DNA of 64,000 nucleotides, taken from contig NZ_JABUBU010000001.1 of NCBI RefSeq assembly GCF_019834675.1, positions 124,001 through 188,000 on the forward strand. Direction: 5' to 3'. This document shows positions 34,803-43,760 of the stretch, one piece after another. Both the position numbers and the translations under genes were made by a program. The notes below the pieces were generated by a model that was given only the letters and a program-made list of their open reading frames with translations, made no database searches and was not told where the DNA came from. The stretch comes from Rhodococcoides corynebacterioides (lineage in GTDB: Bacteria > Actinomycetota > Actinomycetes > Mycobacteriales > Mycobacteriaceae). Each line of letters begins with the position of its first letter. Within the stretch, counting starts at the first letter, position 1.

Positions 34803-35180
34803 ATGACCGACAGCCCGACGCGTGGCGCCTTCGACGTCACCGTGACCGACGAGGACGGGGTCCCCGTCGTCGTCGTCGACGGGGAGGTCGACATGATCTC
34901 GTCGCGCCGACTGGCCGACGCCGCGTTCGAGGCCGCCTCCTCGGCGCGCGGTGGACTCGTCGTCGATCTCGCCGGGGTGACGTTCCTGTCCTCGAGCGGC
35001 ATCACCGTGCTCCTGCGCACCCTGGGACACGTGCCGGCGGGTGTCACCACGGCGTTCGTCGCGCCGCATCCCGCCGCGCGGCGACCGATCACCCTCAGCG
35101 GGCTCGACCGCGAAGCGCAGTCGTGGCCGGACCGGGCGACGGCCGTCGAGGCGGTTCGCTCCGGTACTTCTGTGCAGTAA
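34803..35180 (+). CDS. STAS anti-sigma antagonist (RsbV-like)
   Basis: A 125-residue STAS protein: VDGEVDMISSRRLADAAFEA, LVVDLAGVTFLSSSGI with candidate phosphorylatable Ser in LSSSG, then LLRTLGHV. It is divergent from the kinase gene. Expected cycle: the kinase at 34251 phosphorylates it, the phosphatase at 33031 dephosphorylates it, and the free form sequesters the kinase. The gene ends inside the hairpin at 35170-35208. Confidence 0.86.
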   Translation: MTDSPTRGAFDVTVTDEDGVPVVVVDGEVDMISSRRLADAAFEAASSARGGLVVDLAGVTFLSSSGITVLLRTLGHVPAGVTTAFVAPHPAARRPITLSGLDREAQSWPDRATAVEAVRSGTSVQ

Positions 35181-35208
35181 TCCGCGCTGGACGCGGACTT
35201 CTGCACAG
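35170..35208. terminator. Stem-loop terminator at STAS gene end
   Basis: CTGTGCAG (35170-35177) pairs with CTGCACAG (35201-35208), and TCCGCG (35181-35186) with CGCGGA (35192-35197), enclosing loop CTGGA. The TAA stop of the STAS gene forms part of an internal TAA/CTT bulge. No T tract follows. It probably terminates both convergent transcripts. Confidence 0.65.
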
Positions 35209-35223
35209 GATTCGGCGCGCGGG

Positions 35224-36096
35224 TCAGCGCCCGACGGCGGGGCCCTTCAGCGCGCCGCGCACCTCACCCGTCCGCGGCTCGACGGCGCCGCGGGACTTCA
35301 CCCATCGACTCGGCAGCTTGCCCACCAACTCGCCCAGCGGGTTGACCGCGGCGGCGAGGACGTCGACCGTGTCCTGCAGGATCTCCACGCTCACGCTCAT
35401 GCGCTCGAGGTTCGGCGCCAGCGAGCTGAGCGACTCGGCCACCGTGACCAGCTGATCGAGCGGGCCGTTCTTCGCGGTGAGCCGGGCGATGGCGCCGTCG
35501 TCGCCGATCAGGGTCTCCACCAGGCCGCCGTCCCGGATCGCCCGATCGACGACGCCGTCCTCCCGCATCAACGTCTCGAGAACGCCGTCCTGCTTGGTGA
35601 GCAGTTCGAGCGGGCCCTCGGCGGCGGTGAGACGCTCCAGCGGGCCCTCGGGAGCGGTCATCCGGTCGAGCAGCCCGCCCTCCGCCAGCAGCCGATCGAG
35701 GGGGCCGTCCTCGGCGAGGATGCGCACCAGCGGCCCGTCCTCCGCCATGATCCGCTCGAGCGGTCCGCCGGGCTCGAGCAGACGGTCCAGGGTGCCGCCA
35801 CGGCTGGTCAACCGGTCGACCGCACCGCCCGGCTCGAGCAGTCGGTCCAGCGGCCCGCCGGGACGCAGGGCGTGTCCGAGCGCGCGGTCGTCCGACGTCA
35901 GTTCCGCCAGCTGGGTCAGCAACTGCAGCGGCCCACCGCGGGGGCTGGCCAGCGCGACGGCGTCCAGCGATCCGGAGGCACCCGCCGCGAGGGCCATGCG
36001 GGTGGTCGCGACGGCCGACTCGGCAACGCCGACAGCGGATTCGGCGACAGCGAGGCCCACCCGCACCGGCATCGTCACTGCGGACACCCAGTTCAT
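35224..36096 (-). CDS. Decapeptide-repeat protein of unknown function
   Basis: A 290-residue protein. Residues 80-219 consist of fourteen tandem ten-residue repeats with pattern (G/D/E)G-x-(L/V)-(D/E)-x-(L/I/M)-x-x-x, for example GGPLDRLLEP and DGPLDRLLAE. Hydrophobic positions 4 and 7 would give an amphipathic coil or solenoid. Before the repeats is a helical, Ala/Val-rich segment (VRVGLAVAESAVGVAESAV) that could associate with membrane. After it comes NLERMSVSVEILQDTVDVLA, a coiled-coil-like region. ATG at 36096. I do not recognise the family. Confidence 0.75.
   Translation of the reverse strand: MNWVSAVTMPVRVGLAVAESAVGVAESAVATTRMALAAGASGSLDAVALASPRGGPLQLLTQLAELTSDDRALGHALRPGGPLDRLLEPGGAVDRLTSRGGTLDRLLEPGGPLERIMAEDGPLVRILAEDGPLDRLLAEGGLLDRMTAPEGPLERLTAAEGPLELLTKQDGVLETLMREDGVVDRAIRDGGLVETLIGDDGAIARLTAKNGPLDQLVTVAESLSSLAPNLERMSVSVEILQDTVDVLAAAVNPLGELVGKLPSRWVKSRGAVEPRTGEVRGALKGPAVGR
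35440..35859 (-). repeat. 30-nt coding tandem repeat (14 units)
   Basis: The nucleotide counterpart of the fourteen decapeptides in the preceding CDS. Period is exactly 30 nt with no frame slip. Units vary in sequence (roughly G-rich GGCCCGCTCGA-type cores) while hydrophobic and Gly codons stay fixed, so selection on the protein is evident. It is not a CRISPR array: there are no unique spacers between conserved repeats. Confidence 0.8.
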
Positions 36097-36160
36097 GCGG
36101 TCACTGTAACCGCTGGTGCACACCGGCAGTACGCGGAATCGGGGCAGTCGGTGGTCGCTG

Positions 36161-36475
36161 CTAGTGAGCCAGCTTCAGCCCGATGACGCACCCCACCAGT
36201 CCGAGGATCAGTGCGATACGCAGCAGCGACGCCGACTCGGTGCCGGTGGCCATCGCGTAGACGACGGTCAGGGCCGCCCCGATGCCCACCCAGACCGCGT
36301 AGGCGGTGCCGGTGGGAATGGTGCGCATCGCGACGGCGAGCCCGATCATGCTGAGAACCAGCGCGATTCCGAAGACGGCCGTCGGAGCGAGACGGGTGAA
36401 GCCCTCCGACTTGCCGAGGGCGGTGGCCCACACGGCCTCGAGGACTCCGGACACCACCAGGACGATCCATGCCAT
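36161..36475 (-). CDS. gdx: Guanidinium exporter, SMR family (Gdx/SugE type)
   Basis: A 104-residue four-helix small multidrug resistance protein. MAWIVLVVSGVLEAVWATAL carries the essential E13 of Gdx proteins, GKSEGFTRLAPT is the Gdx-specific loop, and PTGTAYAVWVGIGA is the third-helix motif. It exchanges guanidinium for protons as an antiparallel dimer. The guanidine-III riboswitch just upstream supports this over a quaternary-ammonium efflux role. ATG at 36475 with GGAGAG five bases upstream. Confidence 0.93.
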   Translation of the reverse strand: MAWIVLVVSGVLEAVWATALGKSEGFTRLAPTAVFGIALVLSMIGLAVAMRTIPTGTAYAVWVGIGAALTVVYAMATGTESASLLRIALILGLVGCVIGLKLAH

Positions 36476-36480
36476 GACGA

Positions 36481-36528
36481 CTCTCCTGCACCGTCTTGTC
36501 GCCTGCCGGGTACGGTGCGCTCGTCCGG
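36481..36528 (-). promoter_or_regulatory. Guanidine-III (ykkC-III) riboswitch and RBS
   Basis: The minus-strand RNA from 36528 to 36488 matches the guanidine-III aptamer in order and spacing: CCGGACGAG, CACCGTACCCGG, CAGG, then GACAAGACGGTGC. P1 forms between CCGG and CCGG; P2 forms between GCACCGT and ACGGTGC, giving the known pseudoknot. The aptamer end is one base from the ribosome site GGAGAG (36486-36481). Control is therefore probably of translation initiation. It is 41 nt long, equal to the Thermobifida fusca example I recall. Confidence 0.85.
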
Positions 36529-36572
36529 GCCCGTCGTGCACGGGCTTCGTCCCACGGTAGCAAGCGGGGAAT

Positions 36573-37202
36573 TCAGAGCCCGGCGATCAACACCGCCGCG
36601 ATGGCCACCATCACCGCACCCACCGCCGCGTCGAGCACACGCCAGGCCCCGGGGCGCGCGAAGATCGGGCTCAGGAACCGGGCACCGACACCGAGGGCGG
36701 TGAACCACACGAGGCTCGCCAGAACGGCACCGCCGGCGAACAGCCATCGGCCCGAACCGGTTTCACGGTTGGCGACCGAGCCGAGGAACACCATCGTGTC
36801 CAGGTACACGTGGGGGTTGAGCCACGTGAGGGCCAGCGCGGTCAGGGCGACGGTCCGGGCCGACACCGCGGCGCGATCCTCGCCGAGCACCAGAGCCGAG
36901 GGGCGCAGCGCGCGGCGGAACGCGAGCGCCCCGTAGGCCAGGAGGAACACCGCCCCCGCGACGGTGACGACCGTGACGACGGCGGGAACGCGCTCGACCA
37001 CGGCGCCCACCCCGGCCACCCCCGCGGTGATGAGGACGGCGTCGGACAGCGCGCAGATCGCGACGACCAGCCCGACGTGCCGGCGGGCGATGCCCTGGCG
37101 CAGCACGAAGGCGTTCTGCGCGCCGATGGCGACGATGAGGGAGAGCCCGATGCCGACACCGAGCGCGAAGGAGGTCACAGCGAAGAACGCTAGGAGAGCC
37201 AC
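36573..37202 (-). CDS. lysE: LysE/ArgO-family basic amino acid exporter
   Basis: A 209-residue membrane protein with about six helices: GIGLSLIVAIGAQNAFVLRQG near residue 25 is the LysE signature, followed by ALSDAVLITAGVAG and LTWLNPHVYLDTMVFLG. LysE exports lysine and arginine when they accumulate. GTG start at 37202, 53 bases from the divergent regulator ATG; that gap must hold both promoters and the LysG site. Function by family and by the paired lysG gene. Confidence 0.9.
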   Translation of the reverse strand: MALLAFFAVTSFALGVGIGLSLIVAIGAQNAFVLRQGIARRHVGLVVAICALSDAVLITAGVAGVGAVVERVPAVVTVVTVAGAVFLLAYGALAFRRALRPSALVLGEDRAAVSARTVALTALALTWLNPHVYLDTMVFLGSVANRETGSGRWLFAGGAVLASLVWFTALGVGARFLSPIFARPGAWRVLDAAVGAVMVAIAAVLIAGL

Positions 37203-37255
37203 ACCAATGCAGTCCAGTTCATGTTTCTGCGATTGCGTAAGTGTAGCTTCATCGA

Positions 37256-38164
37256 ATGCAATCCGAGCAGCTCGAGGCCCTGCGCGCCGTGGTGGATCTG
37301 GGGTCGTTCGACGCGGCGGCGCGAGAGCTTCACGTCACTCCGTCGGCGATCAGCCAGCGCATCCGCGCGCTGGAGCAGGACGTCGGCTCCGTCCTGGTGG
37401 CCCGGTCGCGGCCGGTGCGCGCGACGGATTCCGGCACGGTGATGCTGCGACTGGCCCGCCAGATTCGCACGCTCACCGACGCAGCTCTGCAGGACGTGCA
37501 TCCGACCGACGGCACTCCACGCGTGAGTGTCGCCGTCAACGCGGACTCGCTCGCGACGTGGATAGTCCCGGCGCTCGCCCCGCTCGCCGGGACGGTGCTG
37601 CTCGACCTCCGCCGCGAGGACGAGAACCGCACGTCCGACCTCCTGCGCGACGGATCGGTCACCGCGGCGGTGACGGCGGACGATCGGGCGGTGCGTGGAT
37701 GCTCGGTGGTTCCGCTCGGTGCGCTCCGCTACCGCCCGTGCGCCGCGCCGACCGCGATGGCCCGGTGGTTCGCGAAGGGGGTCGACGCGGCGTCGTTGGC
37801 GCGGGCGCACACGGTGGTCTTCGACGAGGAGGACACCCTGCAGGACCGCTGGCTGGCATCACGGGGCGTGGATCCGACCGAAGTTCTCCGCCACCGGGTT
37901 CCGTCGTCCGCGGAGTTCACGGACGCTGTCGCCGCGGGCTTCGGATGGGGCATGGTGCCGGACCCGCAACGCGGCGATCACGCGCTCGTGGAGCTCGACG
38001 ACTCCGTCCTCGACGTGCCGCTGTTCTGGCAGCAGTGGACATTGTCGTCCCCGGCTCTCGACGCCGTCGGCAGGGCGATCCGGGACGAGGCCGCCCGTAC
38101 GCTCGTCGCGGTCAGCGCGTCGGGACGTGCCGACCGTGCCCGAGGGCCGTCAGCGCGGCCTTGA
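37256..38164 (+). CDS. lysG: LysG/ArgP-type LysR-family regulator
   Basis: A 302-residue LTTR: winged HTH at residues 1-60 ([30 protein letters not shown]), then an effector-binding domain with [20 protein letters not shown], typical of LysG/ArgP. It should activate the divergent lysE in response to lysine or arginine. Its final 53 bases overlap the convergent HIT gene; the last 20 residues are Arg/Ser-rich and poorly conserved. Confidence 0.9.
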   Translation: MQSEQLEALRAVVDLGSFDAAARELHVTPSAISQRIRALEQDVGSVLVARSRPVRATDSGTVMLRLARQIRTLTDAALQDVHPTDGTPRVSVAVNADSLATWIVPALAPLAGTVLLDLRREDENRTSDLLRDGSVTAAVTADDRAVRGCSVVPLGALRYRPCAAPTAMARWFAKGVDAASLARAHTVVFDEEDTLQDRWLASRGVDPTEVLRHRVPSSAEFTDAVAAGFGWGMVPDPQRGDHALVELDDSVLDVPLFWQQWTLSSPALDAVGRAIRDEAARTLVAVSASGRADRARGPSARP

Positions 38165-38540
38165 TCTTCTCCTGCGCCTCGTCCAGCGACTCCGCCGTCG
38201 GCGACGGGTCGGCGCCGGAGATGTCGAAGTTGCCCATGTCGTAGGCGGGGAAGACGTGCAGGTGCAGGTGCGGGACCTCGAGACCGGCGATCAGCAACCC
38301 GGCGCGCGGCGCGTCGAACGCCGACCGGACCGCCTTGCCGACGGTCTGGGCGACGCCGGTCAGGGAGCCGAACGTCGCGGGGTCGACGTCCTGCCACTGG
38401 TCGATCTCGGCGCGGGGGACCACCAGCGTGTGGCCCTGCGTGACGGGGGCGATGGTGAGGAACGCGACGACGTCGTCGTCCTCCCAGACGAAGCGACCGG
38501 GGATGTCGCCGGCGATGATCGACGAGAAGAGGGTTGCCAT
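38112..38540 (-). CDS. HIT-family nucleotide hydrolase
   Basis: A 142-residue histidine-triad protein: [34 protein letters not shown], and the catalytic triad [15 protein letters not shown] enzymes cleave AMP-lysine, AMP-NH2 or Ap4A-type phosphoramidates and anhydrides. The C-terminal tail (about 18 codons) overlaps lysG. It probably stands alone. Confidence 0.9.
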   Translation of the reverse strand: MATLFSSIIAGDIPGRFVWEDDDVVAFLTIAPVTQGHTLVVPRAEIDQWQDVDPATFGSLTGVAQTVGKAVRSAFDAPRAGLLIAGLEVPHLHLHVFPAYDMGNFDISGADPSPTAESLDEAQEKIKAALTALGHGRHVPTR

Positions 38541-38558
38541 GAGCGTGAGCCTAGGCGC

Positions 38559-39026
38559 TCAGCGCACCTCGCCCGCGATGTCGGCGGACGCCAGCATCAG
38601 CACCAACGCGGGCACGACCGTGGACGGCGCCAGCCGGTAGTCGCCGCGCGCGTGCTGATCGACGATGCGTGCGCCGGTGAGGGCCTTCAGGTGGTGGTAG
38701 AGCCGGCCCGCCGACGAGGCGTCGACGGTGTCCTGCAGCGCCGTCGCCGACATCGGTCCGCGCAGCAGGGCGCGCACGATCGCGAAGCGCACCGGATGAC
38801 CGAGTGCCGCCAGCACCTCGACGGAGCGCTCGGGGGGCAACCCGAGCACTCCGTCGGGGGAGTAGGAGATCGACCACGAGACGTCGCCCGCCAGGTGCAC
38901 GTCCCCCGAGTAGCCGACCGCGCCGCCGGTGGACGGCGGCGGATCCGACTCGGCCGTGGCGCCGGCCGACTCCAGGGCCGCGACGCGCGCCTCGAGCGCC
39001 GCGAGCCGGTCGGCGAGCTCGCTCAC
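38559..39026 (-). CDS. ArsR-type regulator with N-terminal coiled coil
   Basis: A 155-residue protein. Residues 1-20 (ELADRLAALEARVAALES) form a short heptad coiled coil. The winged helix follows: VEVLAALGHPVRFAIVRALL, then GPMSATALQDTVDASSAGRL and YHHLKALTGARIV. No metal-binding Cys pair is present, so it is not a classic SmtB/ArsR metal sensor. GTG overlaps the TGA of the serine hydrolase gene, so both are co-translated. It may regulate that gene and itself from the AT-rich leader upstream of 40156. Confidence 0.83.
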   Translation of the reverse strand: MSELADRLAALEARVAALESAGATAESDPPPSTGGAVGYSGDVHLAGDVSWSISYSPDGVLGLPPERSVEVLAALGHPVRFAIVRALLRGPMSATALQDTVDASSAGRLYHHLKALTGARIVDQHARGDYRLAPSTVVPALVLMLASADIAGEVR

Positions 39027-40156
39027 GCCACGCACGCCAACCGGGGTGCGACGGCGGGGTCGGTGGCCGCGTCGATCAGCAGCTGCTGGTGGGCGGCGAG
39101 GTTCTCCATGGCCGCACCGTAGTCCGCCGCGTCCAGGCCGTGCGTCAGCCAGACCACGACGGCGGTCCGGCCGTCGTCGCCGCGGAACTCGAAGCCGTGG
39201 GTGAGCACGCCCGGCAGGTTGCCGCCCTTGAATCCCATGGCCGTGAAGGGCTCCGGGGCGGACTGGTACTCGAGGTGACGACGGACGTCGTCGACGCCGG
39301 CGCCGAGCGATCCGTCGGCGACGGCCCGGTAGACGCGGGCGAGATCGTCGGCCGATCCGCGCGGACCGTAGCGGTCGTAGTACTCGAGAATCGCGGCCTC
39401 GTCCGGCGGCGTGACGTTCTGGGCGTAGCCGGCGCGGAAGTCGGCGTCGAAGGCGAAACGCTGGGCGAGCGACCACAGGTGGTCGCGGTCGACGGTCGGA
39501 TCGAGCGCCCCGAGGTTGGTGCCGACGAGGGTCGGCGGAGTGAAGTCCGTCCACCCGGCAGCCGACGCCGCGGCGCGGAGAGCGTCGTCGCCGAGTCGAT
39601 ACCGCAGGTAGTCCGGGACGCCGTTGTCCGATTCGCGGACCATCGCCGAGACCATGTCGTCGAGACGCACGGTCGCGGCCGGGTCGAACGGGCTGATCCC
39701 GTCGTTCGCGATGCCCAGTCGGTTCAGGGCGGCGATGTGGGCGCCGCCGTCGGTGCCGGGCGCGTACCAGCGCTGCCAGTCGAGCAGGGGGACCTGCTCG
39801 TCGGGGTTCAGTGTGCCGTCGGCGACGGCACGCGCGTAGGCGATCAGGTGGACCACTTTCACGGCGCTGGCCAGCGGCTGGTCGCGGTCGGCGTGTGCCT
39901 CGACGGGGATGTCGGCTGTGTCGCCGGTGTCGCCGGTGTCGACGGTGTCGACGACGAACGCGACGTCGTCCGGGCGCTCCGCGGCCAGTCCGATCCAGCC
40001 GTCGGGGGTGTCGAATCCGGCAGCCGGGGGCGCCGGGCAGTCCGCCGTGGTGGTGGGGGCGGCGGCCGCGGGTTCGGCGGACCCGCAGCCGGTCACGACG
40101 AGGGCGACGGCGGTCAGCGGGGACAGCAGGATCAGGGCGGTCGGTGAGCGGCGCAT
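39023..40156 (-). CDS. Class A beta-lactamase-like serine hydrolase lipoprotein
   Basis: A 377-residue exported lipoprotein: signal peptide with lipobox VVTGC (Cys24). The catalytic SxxK is SAVK in ASAVKVVHL, the SDN-type motif is [11 protein letters not shown], and the KTG-type triad is FKGGN. This is penicillin-binding/beta-lactamase fold, more likely an envelope hydrolase than a true resistance enzyme. A TGDTGDT micro-repeat lies after the N-terminal linker. ATG with GGAGGAG upstream. It is first in an operon with the ArsR gene. Confidence 0.82.
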   Translation of the reverse strand: MRRSPTALILLSPLTAVALVVTGCGSAEPAAAAPTTTADCPAPPAAGFDTPDGWIGLAAERPDDVAFVVDTVDTGDTGDTADIPVEAHADRDQPLASAVKVVHLIAYARAVADGTLNPDEQVPLLDWQRWYAPGTDGGAHIAALNRLGIANDGISPFDPAATVRLDDMVSAMVRESDNGVPDYLRYRLGDDALRAAASAAGWTDFTPPTLVGTNLGALDPTVDRDHLWSLAQRFAFDADFRAGYAQNVTPPDEAAILEYYDRYGPRGSADDLARVYRAVADGSLGAGVDDVRRHLEYQSAPEPFTAMGFKGGNLPGVLTHGFEFRGDDGRTAVVVWLTHGLDAADYGAAMENLAAHQQLLIDAATDPAVAPRLACVA

Positions 40157-40250
40157 CGAACTCCTCCGTTATTTCGTAATTCCGGATATGCAGAACGATA
40201 GCCAGGTCGGCCCACCGATGTCCAGACCTCGGCCCAGTACGCTGCTCGTC

Positions 40251-41507
40251 GTGCGCGTACTCGTCATCGGCTCCGGAGCCCGTGAACATGCCCTGATCAC
40301 CGCCCTGCTCGCCGACCCCGGTGTCGACGCCGTGGCCTGCGCGCCCGGCAACGCCGGCATCGCCGCCGCCGTGCCGGTGCACGCCGTGGACGTCGCGTCG
40401 GGGGACGCCGTCGTCGCCCTCGCGCGCGAACTCGCCGCCGACCTGGTCGTCGTCGGACCCGAGGTGCCCCTGGTGCTCGGCGTCGCCGACGCCGTCCGCG
40501 ACGCCGGCATCGCCTGCTTCGGACCGTCCGCGGCCGCCGCGCGAATCGAGGGTTCCAAGGCCTTCGCCAAGGACGTCATGTCCGCGGCGGGCGTGCGCAC
40601 GGCGCACAGCGAGGTGGTCGACACCCCGGCCGTGCTCGACGCCGCGCTGAACCGCTTCGGACCCACCTGGGTGGTCAAGGACGACGGGTTGGCTGCCGGC
40701 AAGGGCGTCGTCGTCACCGCCGACCGGCGGGCCGCGCGCGACCACGCCGCCGAGTTGCTCGAGCTCGGGCACCCGGTCCTGCTCGAGTCGTTCCTCTCCG
40801 GTCCCGAGGTCTCCTTGTTCTGCCTCGTCGACGGCGAGACCGTGGTCCCGCTGCTGCCCGCCCAGGACCACAAGCGCGTCGGCGACGGCGACACCGGCCC
40901 CAACACCGGCGGCATGGGCGCCTACACCCCGCTCCCGTGGCTGCCCGAGGGCATGGTCACGCGCATCGTCGACGAGGTGGTGGCCCCGGTCGCAGCCGAG
41001 ATGGCGCGGCGCGGCTGCCCGTTCTCCGGTCTGCTGTACGCCGGGCTGGCCGTCGACGCCGAGGGCCCCGCGGTCATCGAATTCAACTGTCGCTTCGGCG
41101 ATCCCGAGACCCAGGCGGTCCTCGCGCTGCTCGACTCGCCGATCGGGGCCGCCCTGCACGCAACCGCGACCGGCACCCTCGACGCGCTGCCCCCGCTGCA
41201 GTGGAAGGACGGCTCGGCCGTCACCGTCGTCGTCGCCGCCGAGAACTACCCGGGCCGACCGCGCACCGGCGACGTGATCACCGGCGCGGACGGTCCCGGC
41301 GTCCTGCACGCGGGCACCGCGCGGAACGCCGACGGCGCGCTGGTCTCGGCCGGCGGGCGCGTCCTCGGCGTGGTGGGCGTCGGCGACGACCTCGCGGCCG
41401 CCCGAGCCGACGCGTACGACGTCCTCTCGCGGGTGTCGTTGCCCGGCAGCCACTTCCGCTCCGACATCGGACTCGCCGCGACCGAGGGTCGGATCTCGAT
41501 CCCGTGA
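40251..41507 (+). CDS. purD: Phosphoribosylamine-glycine ligase (GAR synthetase)
   Basis: A 418-residue ATP-grasp enzyme: [13 protein letters not shown] at the N-terminus, [13 protein letters not shown] for ATP binding, and [19 protein letters not shown], which is the PurD signature, then [12 protein letters not shown]. It joins phosphoribosylamine and glycine in step two of de novo purine synthesis. The GTG at 40251 matches the expected N-terminus. An aminotransferase gene overlaps the stop by three bases plus one (GTGA). purB and purC follow further on. Confidence 0.96.
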   Translation: MRVLVIGSGAREHALITALLADPGVDAVACAPGNAGIAAAVPVHAVDVASGDAVVALARELAADLVVVGPEVPLVLGVADAVRDAGIACFGPSAAAARIEGSKAFAKDVMSAAGVRTAHSEVVDTPAVLDAALNRFGPTWVVKDDGLAAGKGVVVTADRRAARDHAAELLELGHPVLLESFLSGPEVSLFCLVDGETVVPLLPAQDHKRVGDGDTGPNTGGMGAYTPLPWLPEGMVTRIVDEVVAPVAAEMARRGCPFSGLLYAGLAVDAEGPAVIEFNCRFGDPETQAVLALLDSPIGAALHATATGTLDALPPLQWKDGSAVTVVVAAENYPGRPRTGDVITGADGPGVLHAGTARNADGALVSAGGRVLGVVGVGDDLAAARADAYDVLSRVSLPGSHFRSDIGLAATEGRISIP

Positions 41508-42661
41508 CGGGCGAATCGGCTCGGTCGCGCATCGAGCCCTTCCACGTCATGGACGTGGTCGCCGCCGCGGCGCGGCGGCAGCGCACCCGCGGGGACGTGG
41601 TGTCACTGGCCGCGGGCCAACCCTCCACGCGCGCACCGCGTCCCGTGCTCGACGCGATGCGTACCGCGCTGGAGGAGAACGCGATCGGCTACTCCGAGAC
41701 GCTCGGTCTGCGTGATCTCCGCGAGCGCATTGCCGCCCACCTCTCGCGCGGGGAGGGCGTCGACGTCGCGGCGGACGACGTCGTCGTGACCACCGGATCG
41801 TCGGGCGCCTTCACCCTGCTCTTCCTCGCCGCGTTCGACGCCGGGGACACCGTCGTCGTCGCCCGGCCCGGGTACCCGGCGTATCGGAACACGTTGGCCG
41901 CGTTGGGCTGTCGCGTGGTCGAACTGGACTGCGACGCGAGCGTCCGGTTCCAGCCGACCGTCGCGATGCTCGATGCGCTGCCCGCCCCGCCCGCCGGCCT
42001 GATCGTGGCGAGCCCGGCCAATCCCACCGGCACCGTGATCGACCCGGACGAACTGGCCGCCCTCGCCCGCTGGTGCGACGAGCACGGCACCCTGCTGATC
42101 TCCGACGAGATCTACCACGGCATCACCTACGACGGGGTCCGGTGCCGGAGCGCGCGGGCGTTCTCGGACCGGGCCGTCGTGGTGGGGTCGGTGTCGAAGT
42201 ACTTCTCCATGACGGGGTGGCGACTCGGCTGGGCCGTGGTCCCGCCGGAGCTGCTCCGGGCCGTCGAACGGCTCGCCTCGAACATGACGGTGTGCCCGCC
42301 CACCGTGTCGCAGGTGGCCGCGATGGCGGCGTTCGACGACGCCTCGATCGCCGAACTCGACGGGCACGTCGAGCGCTACGCCCGCAACCGTGAGGTGCTG
42401 CTGACCGGACTCGCCGACCTCGGGATCACCCGCACCGCACCCGCGGACGGGGCGTTCTACGTCTACGCCGACCTCGGCCACCTCACCGACGACTCCGCCG
42501 CCTGGTGCGCCCGCGTGTTGGACGAGACCGGCGTCGCCGTGGTGCCCGGCCTCGACTTCGACACCGTCGTCGGTCGTCGCACCGTTCGTTTCTCGTTCGC
42601 GGGGGCCACCGAGGACATGCACGAGGCCCTCACGCGGGTGACGCCGCTCCTGCGTCGGTAG
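41504..42661 (+). CDS. PLP-dependent class I aminotransferase
   Basis: A 385-residue fold-type I aminotransferase: [51 protein letters not shown], and the PLP Schiff-base Lys in [15 protein letters not shown]. Probably aspartate or aromatic-type; substrate not determined. GTG start at 41504 overlaps the purD stop, so it is co-translated with purD, an arrangement seen in other Corynebacteriales. Its end overlaps the convergent threonine aldolase gene by 32 bases. Confidence 0.9.
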   Translation: MTGESARSRIEPFHVMDVVAAAARRQRTRGDVVSLAAGQPSTRAPRPVLDAMRTALEENAIGYSETLGLRDLRERIAAHLSRGEGVDVAADDVVVTTGSSGAFTLLFLAAFDAGDTVVVARPGYPAYRNTLAALGCRVVELDCDASVRFQPTVAMLDALPAPPAGLIVASPANPTGTVIDPDELAALARWCDEHGTLLISDEIYHGITYDGVRCRSARAFSDRAVVVGSVSKYFSMTGWRLGWAVVPPELLRAVERLASNMTVCPPTVSQVAAMAAFDDASIAELDGHVERYARNREVLLTGLADLGITRTAPADGAFYVYADLGHLTDDSAAWCARVLDETGVAVVPGLDFDTVVGRRTVRFSFAGATEDMHEALTRVTPLLRR

Positions 42662-43685
42662 GGCGCTCGGCAGGGAGCGCAGCGCACGCGGCCAGCGCCG
42701 CGTGGACGTCCTCGGTCGAGATGCCGCGGTGGGTCACGAAGCGCACCCGGCCCGCCACCGTCACCGCCCCCACGCCCGCCGCGGCCAGCGCGCGGACCGT
42801 GGCCGCGGGGTCCTCCGTGGTGGCCAGGACGATGTTGGTCTCCGGGTGGTCGACGGCCCAGCCGCGCTCGTGCAGACCGTCGGCGAGCAGCCGGGCGTGC
42901 GCATGGTCGTCGTGCAGACGATCCCGTGAGCGCAGCGCCACGAGTCCCGCCGCCGCCAGGACCCCACCCTGGCGCACCCCGCCGCCGAGCATCTTCCGGA
43001 TGCGTCGGGCTTCCGCGATGCGGACCGCGTCGGACACCAGTACCGAGCCGACGGGGGCACCGAGGCCCTTGCTCAGACACACCTGCACCGTCGTCGCCCC
43101 GCCGGTCAGCCGTGCGGGCTCCACCCCCAGCGCGGCGGCGGCGTTCCACAGCCGAGCCCCGTCGAGGTGGACCACGAGTCCGCTGTCCGAAGCCGCCGCC
43201 GTCAGCGCGTGCCACTCGTCCACCGGAGTGACCGTCCCGCCGGCGAAGTTGTGGGTGTTCTCGAGGCACAGCAGGGTGGTGCGCAGGGAGAAGTACGGCC
43301 CGGGGGCGACGTGCGCCCGCACGGTGTCCGGCGCGGGGCGCCCGGGACCGCCGTCGTGCGGCAGCACCTCCGGCATGCCCTGCGCGAGCCAGGCCGCGGA
43401 GCCCAGTTCGGATCCGAGCACGTGCGCGTGCTCCGGGGCGAGGAACTTGTCCCCGCGCTGCAGATGCATCATCAGCGCCGCGACGTTGCCCATGGTGCCG
43501 CTGGGCATCCACAGGGCGGCCGGCATCCCCAGGACCGCGGCGACCTCCTCCTCGAGCGCTGCCATCGTGGGGTCGTGGTCCAGCACGTCGTCGCCGACGT
43601 CGGCCGCGGCCATGGCGCGGCGCATCTCGTCGTCGGGAACGGTGACGGTGTCGGAACGCAGGTCGATGCGAGGAAGAGCGGGCAC
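42630..43685 (-). CDS. ltaA: Low-specificity L-threonine aldolase
   Basis: A 351-residue PLP enzyme: RIDLRSDTVTVPDDEMRRAM, VVHLDGARLWNAAAALG, and CLSKGLGAPVGSVLV with the PLP Lys. Family members cleave L-threonine or L-allo-threonine to glycine and acetaldehyde, and act on other beta-hydroxy amino acids. GTG start at 43685. Gene symbol is by family. Confidence 0.91.
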   Translation of the reverse strand: MPALPRIDLRSDTVTVPDDEMRRAMAAADVGDDVLDHDPTMAALEEEVAAVLGMPAALWMPSGTMGNVAALMMHLQRGDKFLAPEHAHVLGSELGSAAWLAQGMPEVLPHDGGPGRPAPDTVRAHVAPGPYFSLRTTLLCLENTHNFAGGTVTPVDEWHALTAAASDSGLVVHLDGARLWNAAAALGVEPARLTGGATTVQVCLSKGLGAPVGSVLVSDAVRIAEARRIRKMLGGGVRQGGVLAAAGLVALRSRDRLHDDHAHARLLADGLHERGWAVDHPETNIVLATTEDPAATVRALAAAGVGAVTVAGRVRFVTHRGISTEDVHAALAACAALPAERPTDAGAASPA

Positions 43686-43760
43686 CGAATCACCCTGTCA
43701 CACGGGCCGACCCGTCGATTCGCCCGTGCGGACGCCCCGGCGGTGGCAGCATGGTCCTCC

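Noticed and set aside
35440..35859. Possible CRISPR array because of a regular 30-nt period
   Set aside because: Every unit varies while codon-level hydrophobic positions are kept, no spacer is unique between conserved repeats, and no cas genes are present. It is a coding repeat.
38559..41453. 964-residue minus-strand open frame joining ArsR to regions under purD
   Set aside because: Only the last 155 codons (from GTG 39026) are the ArsR gene. The rest is antisense to purD and out of frame with the serine hydrolase.
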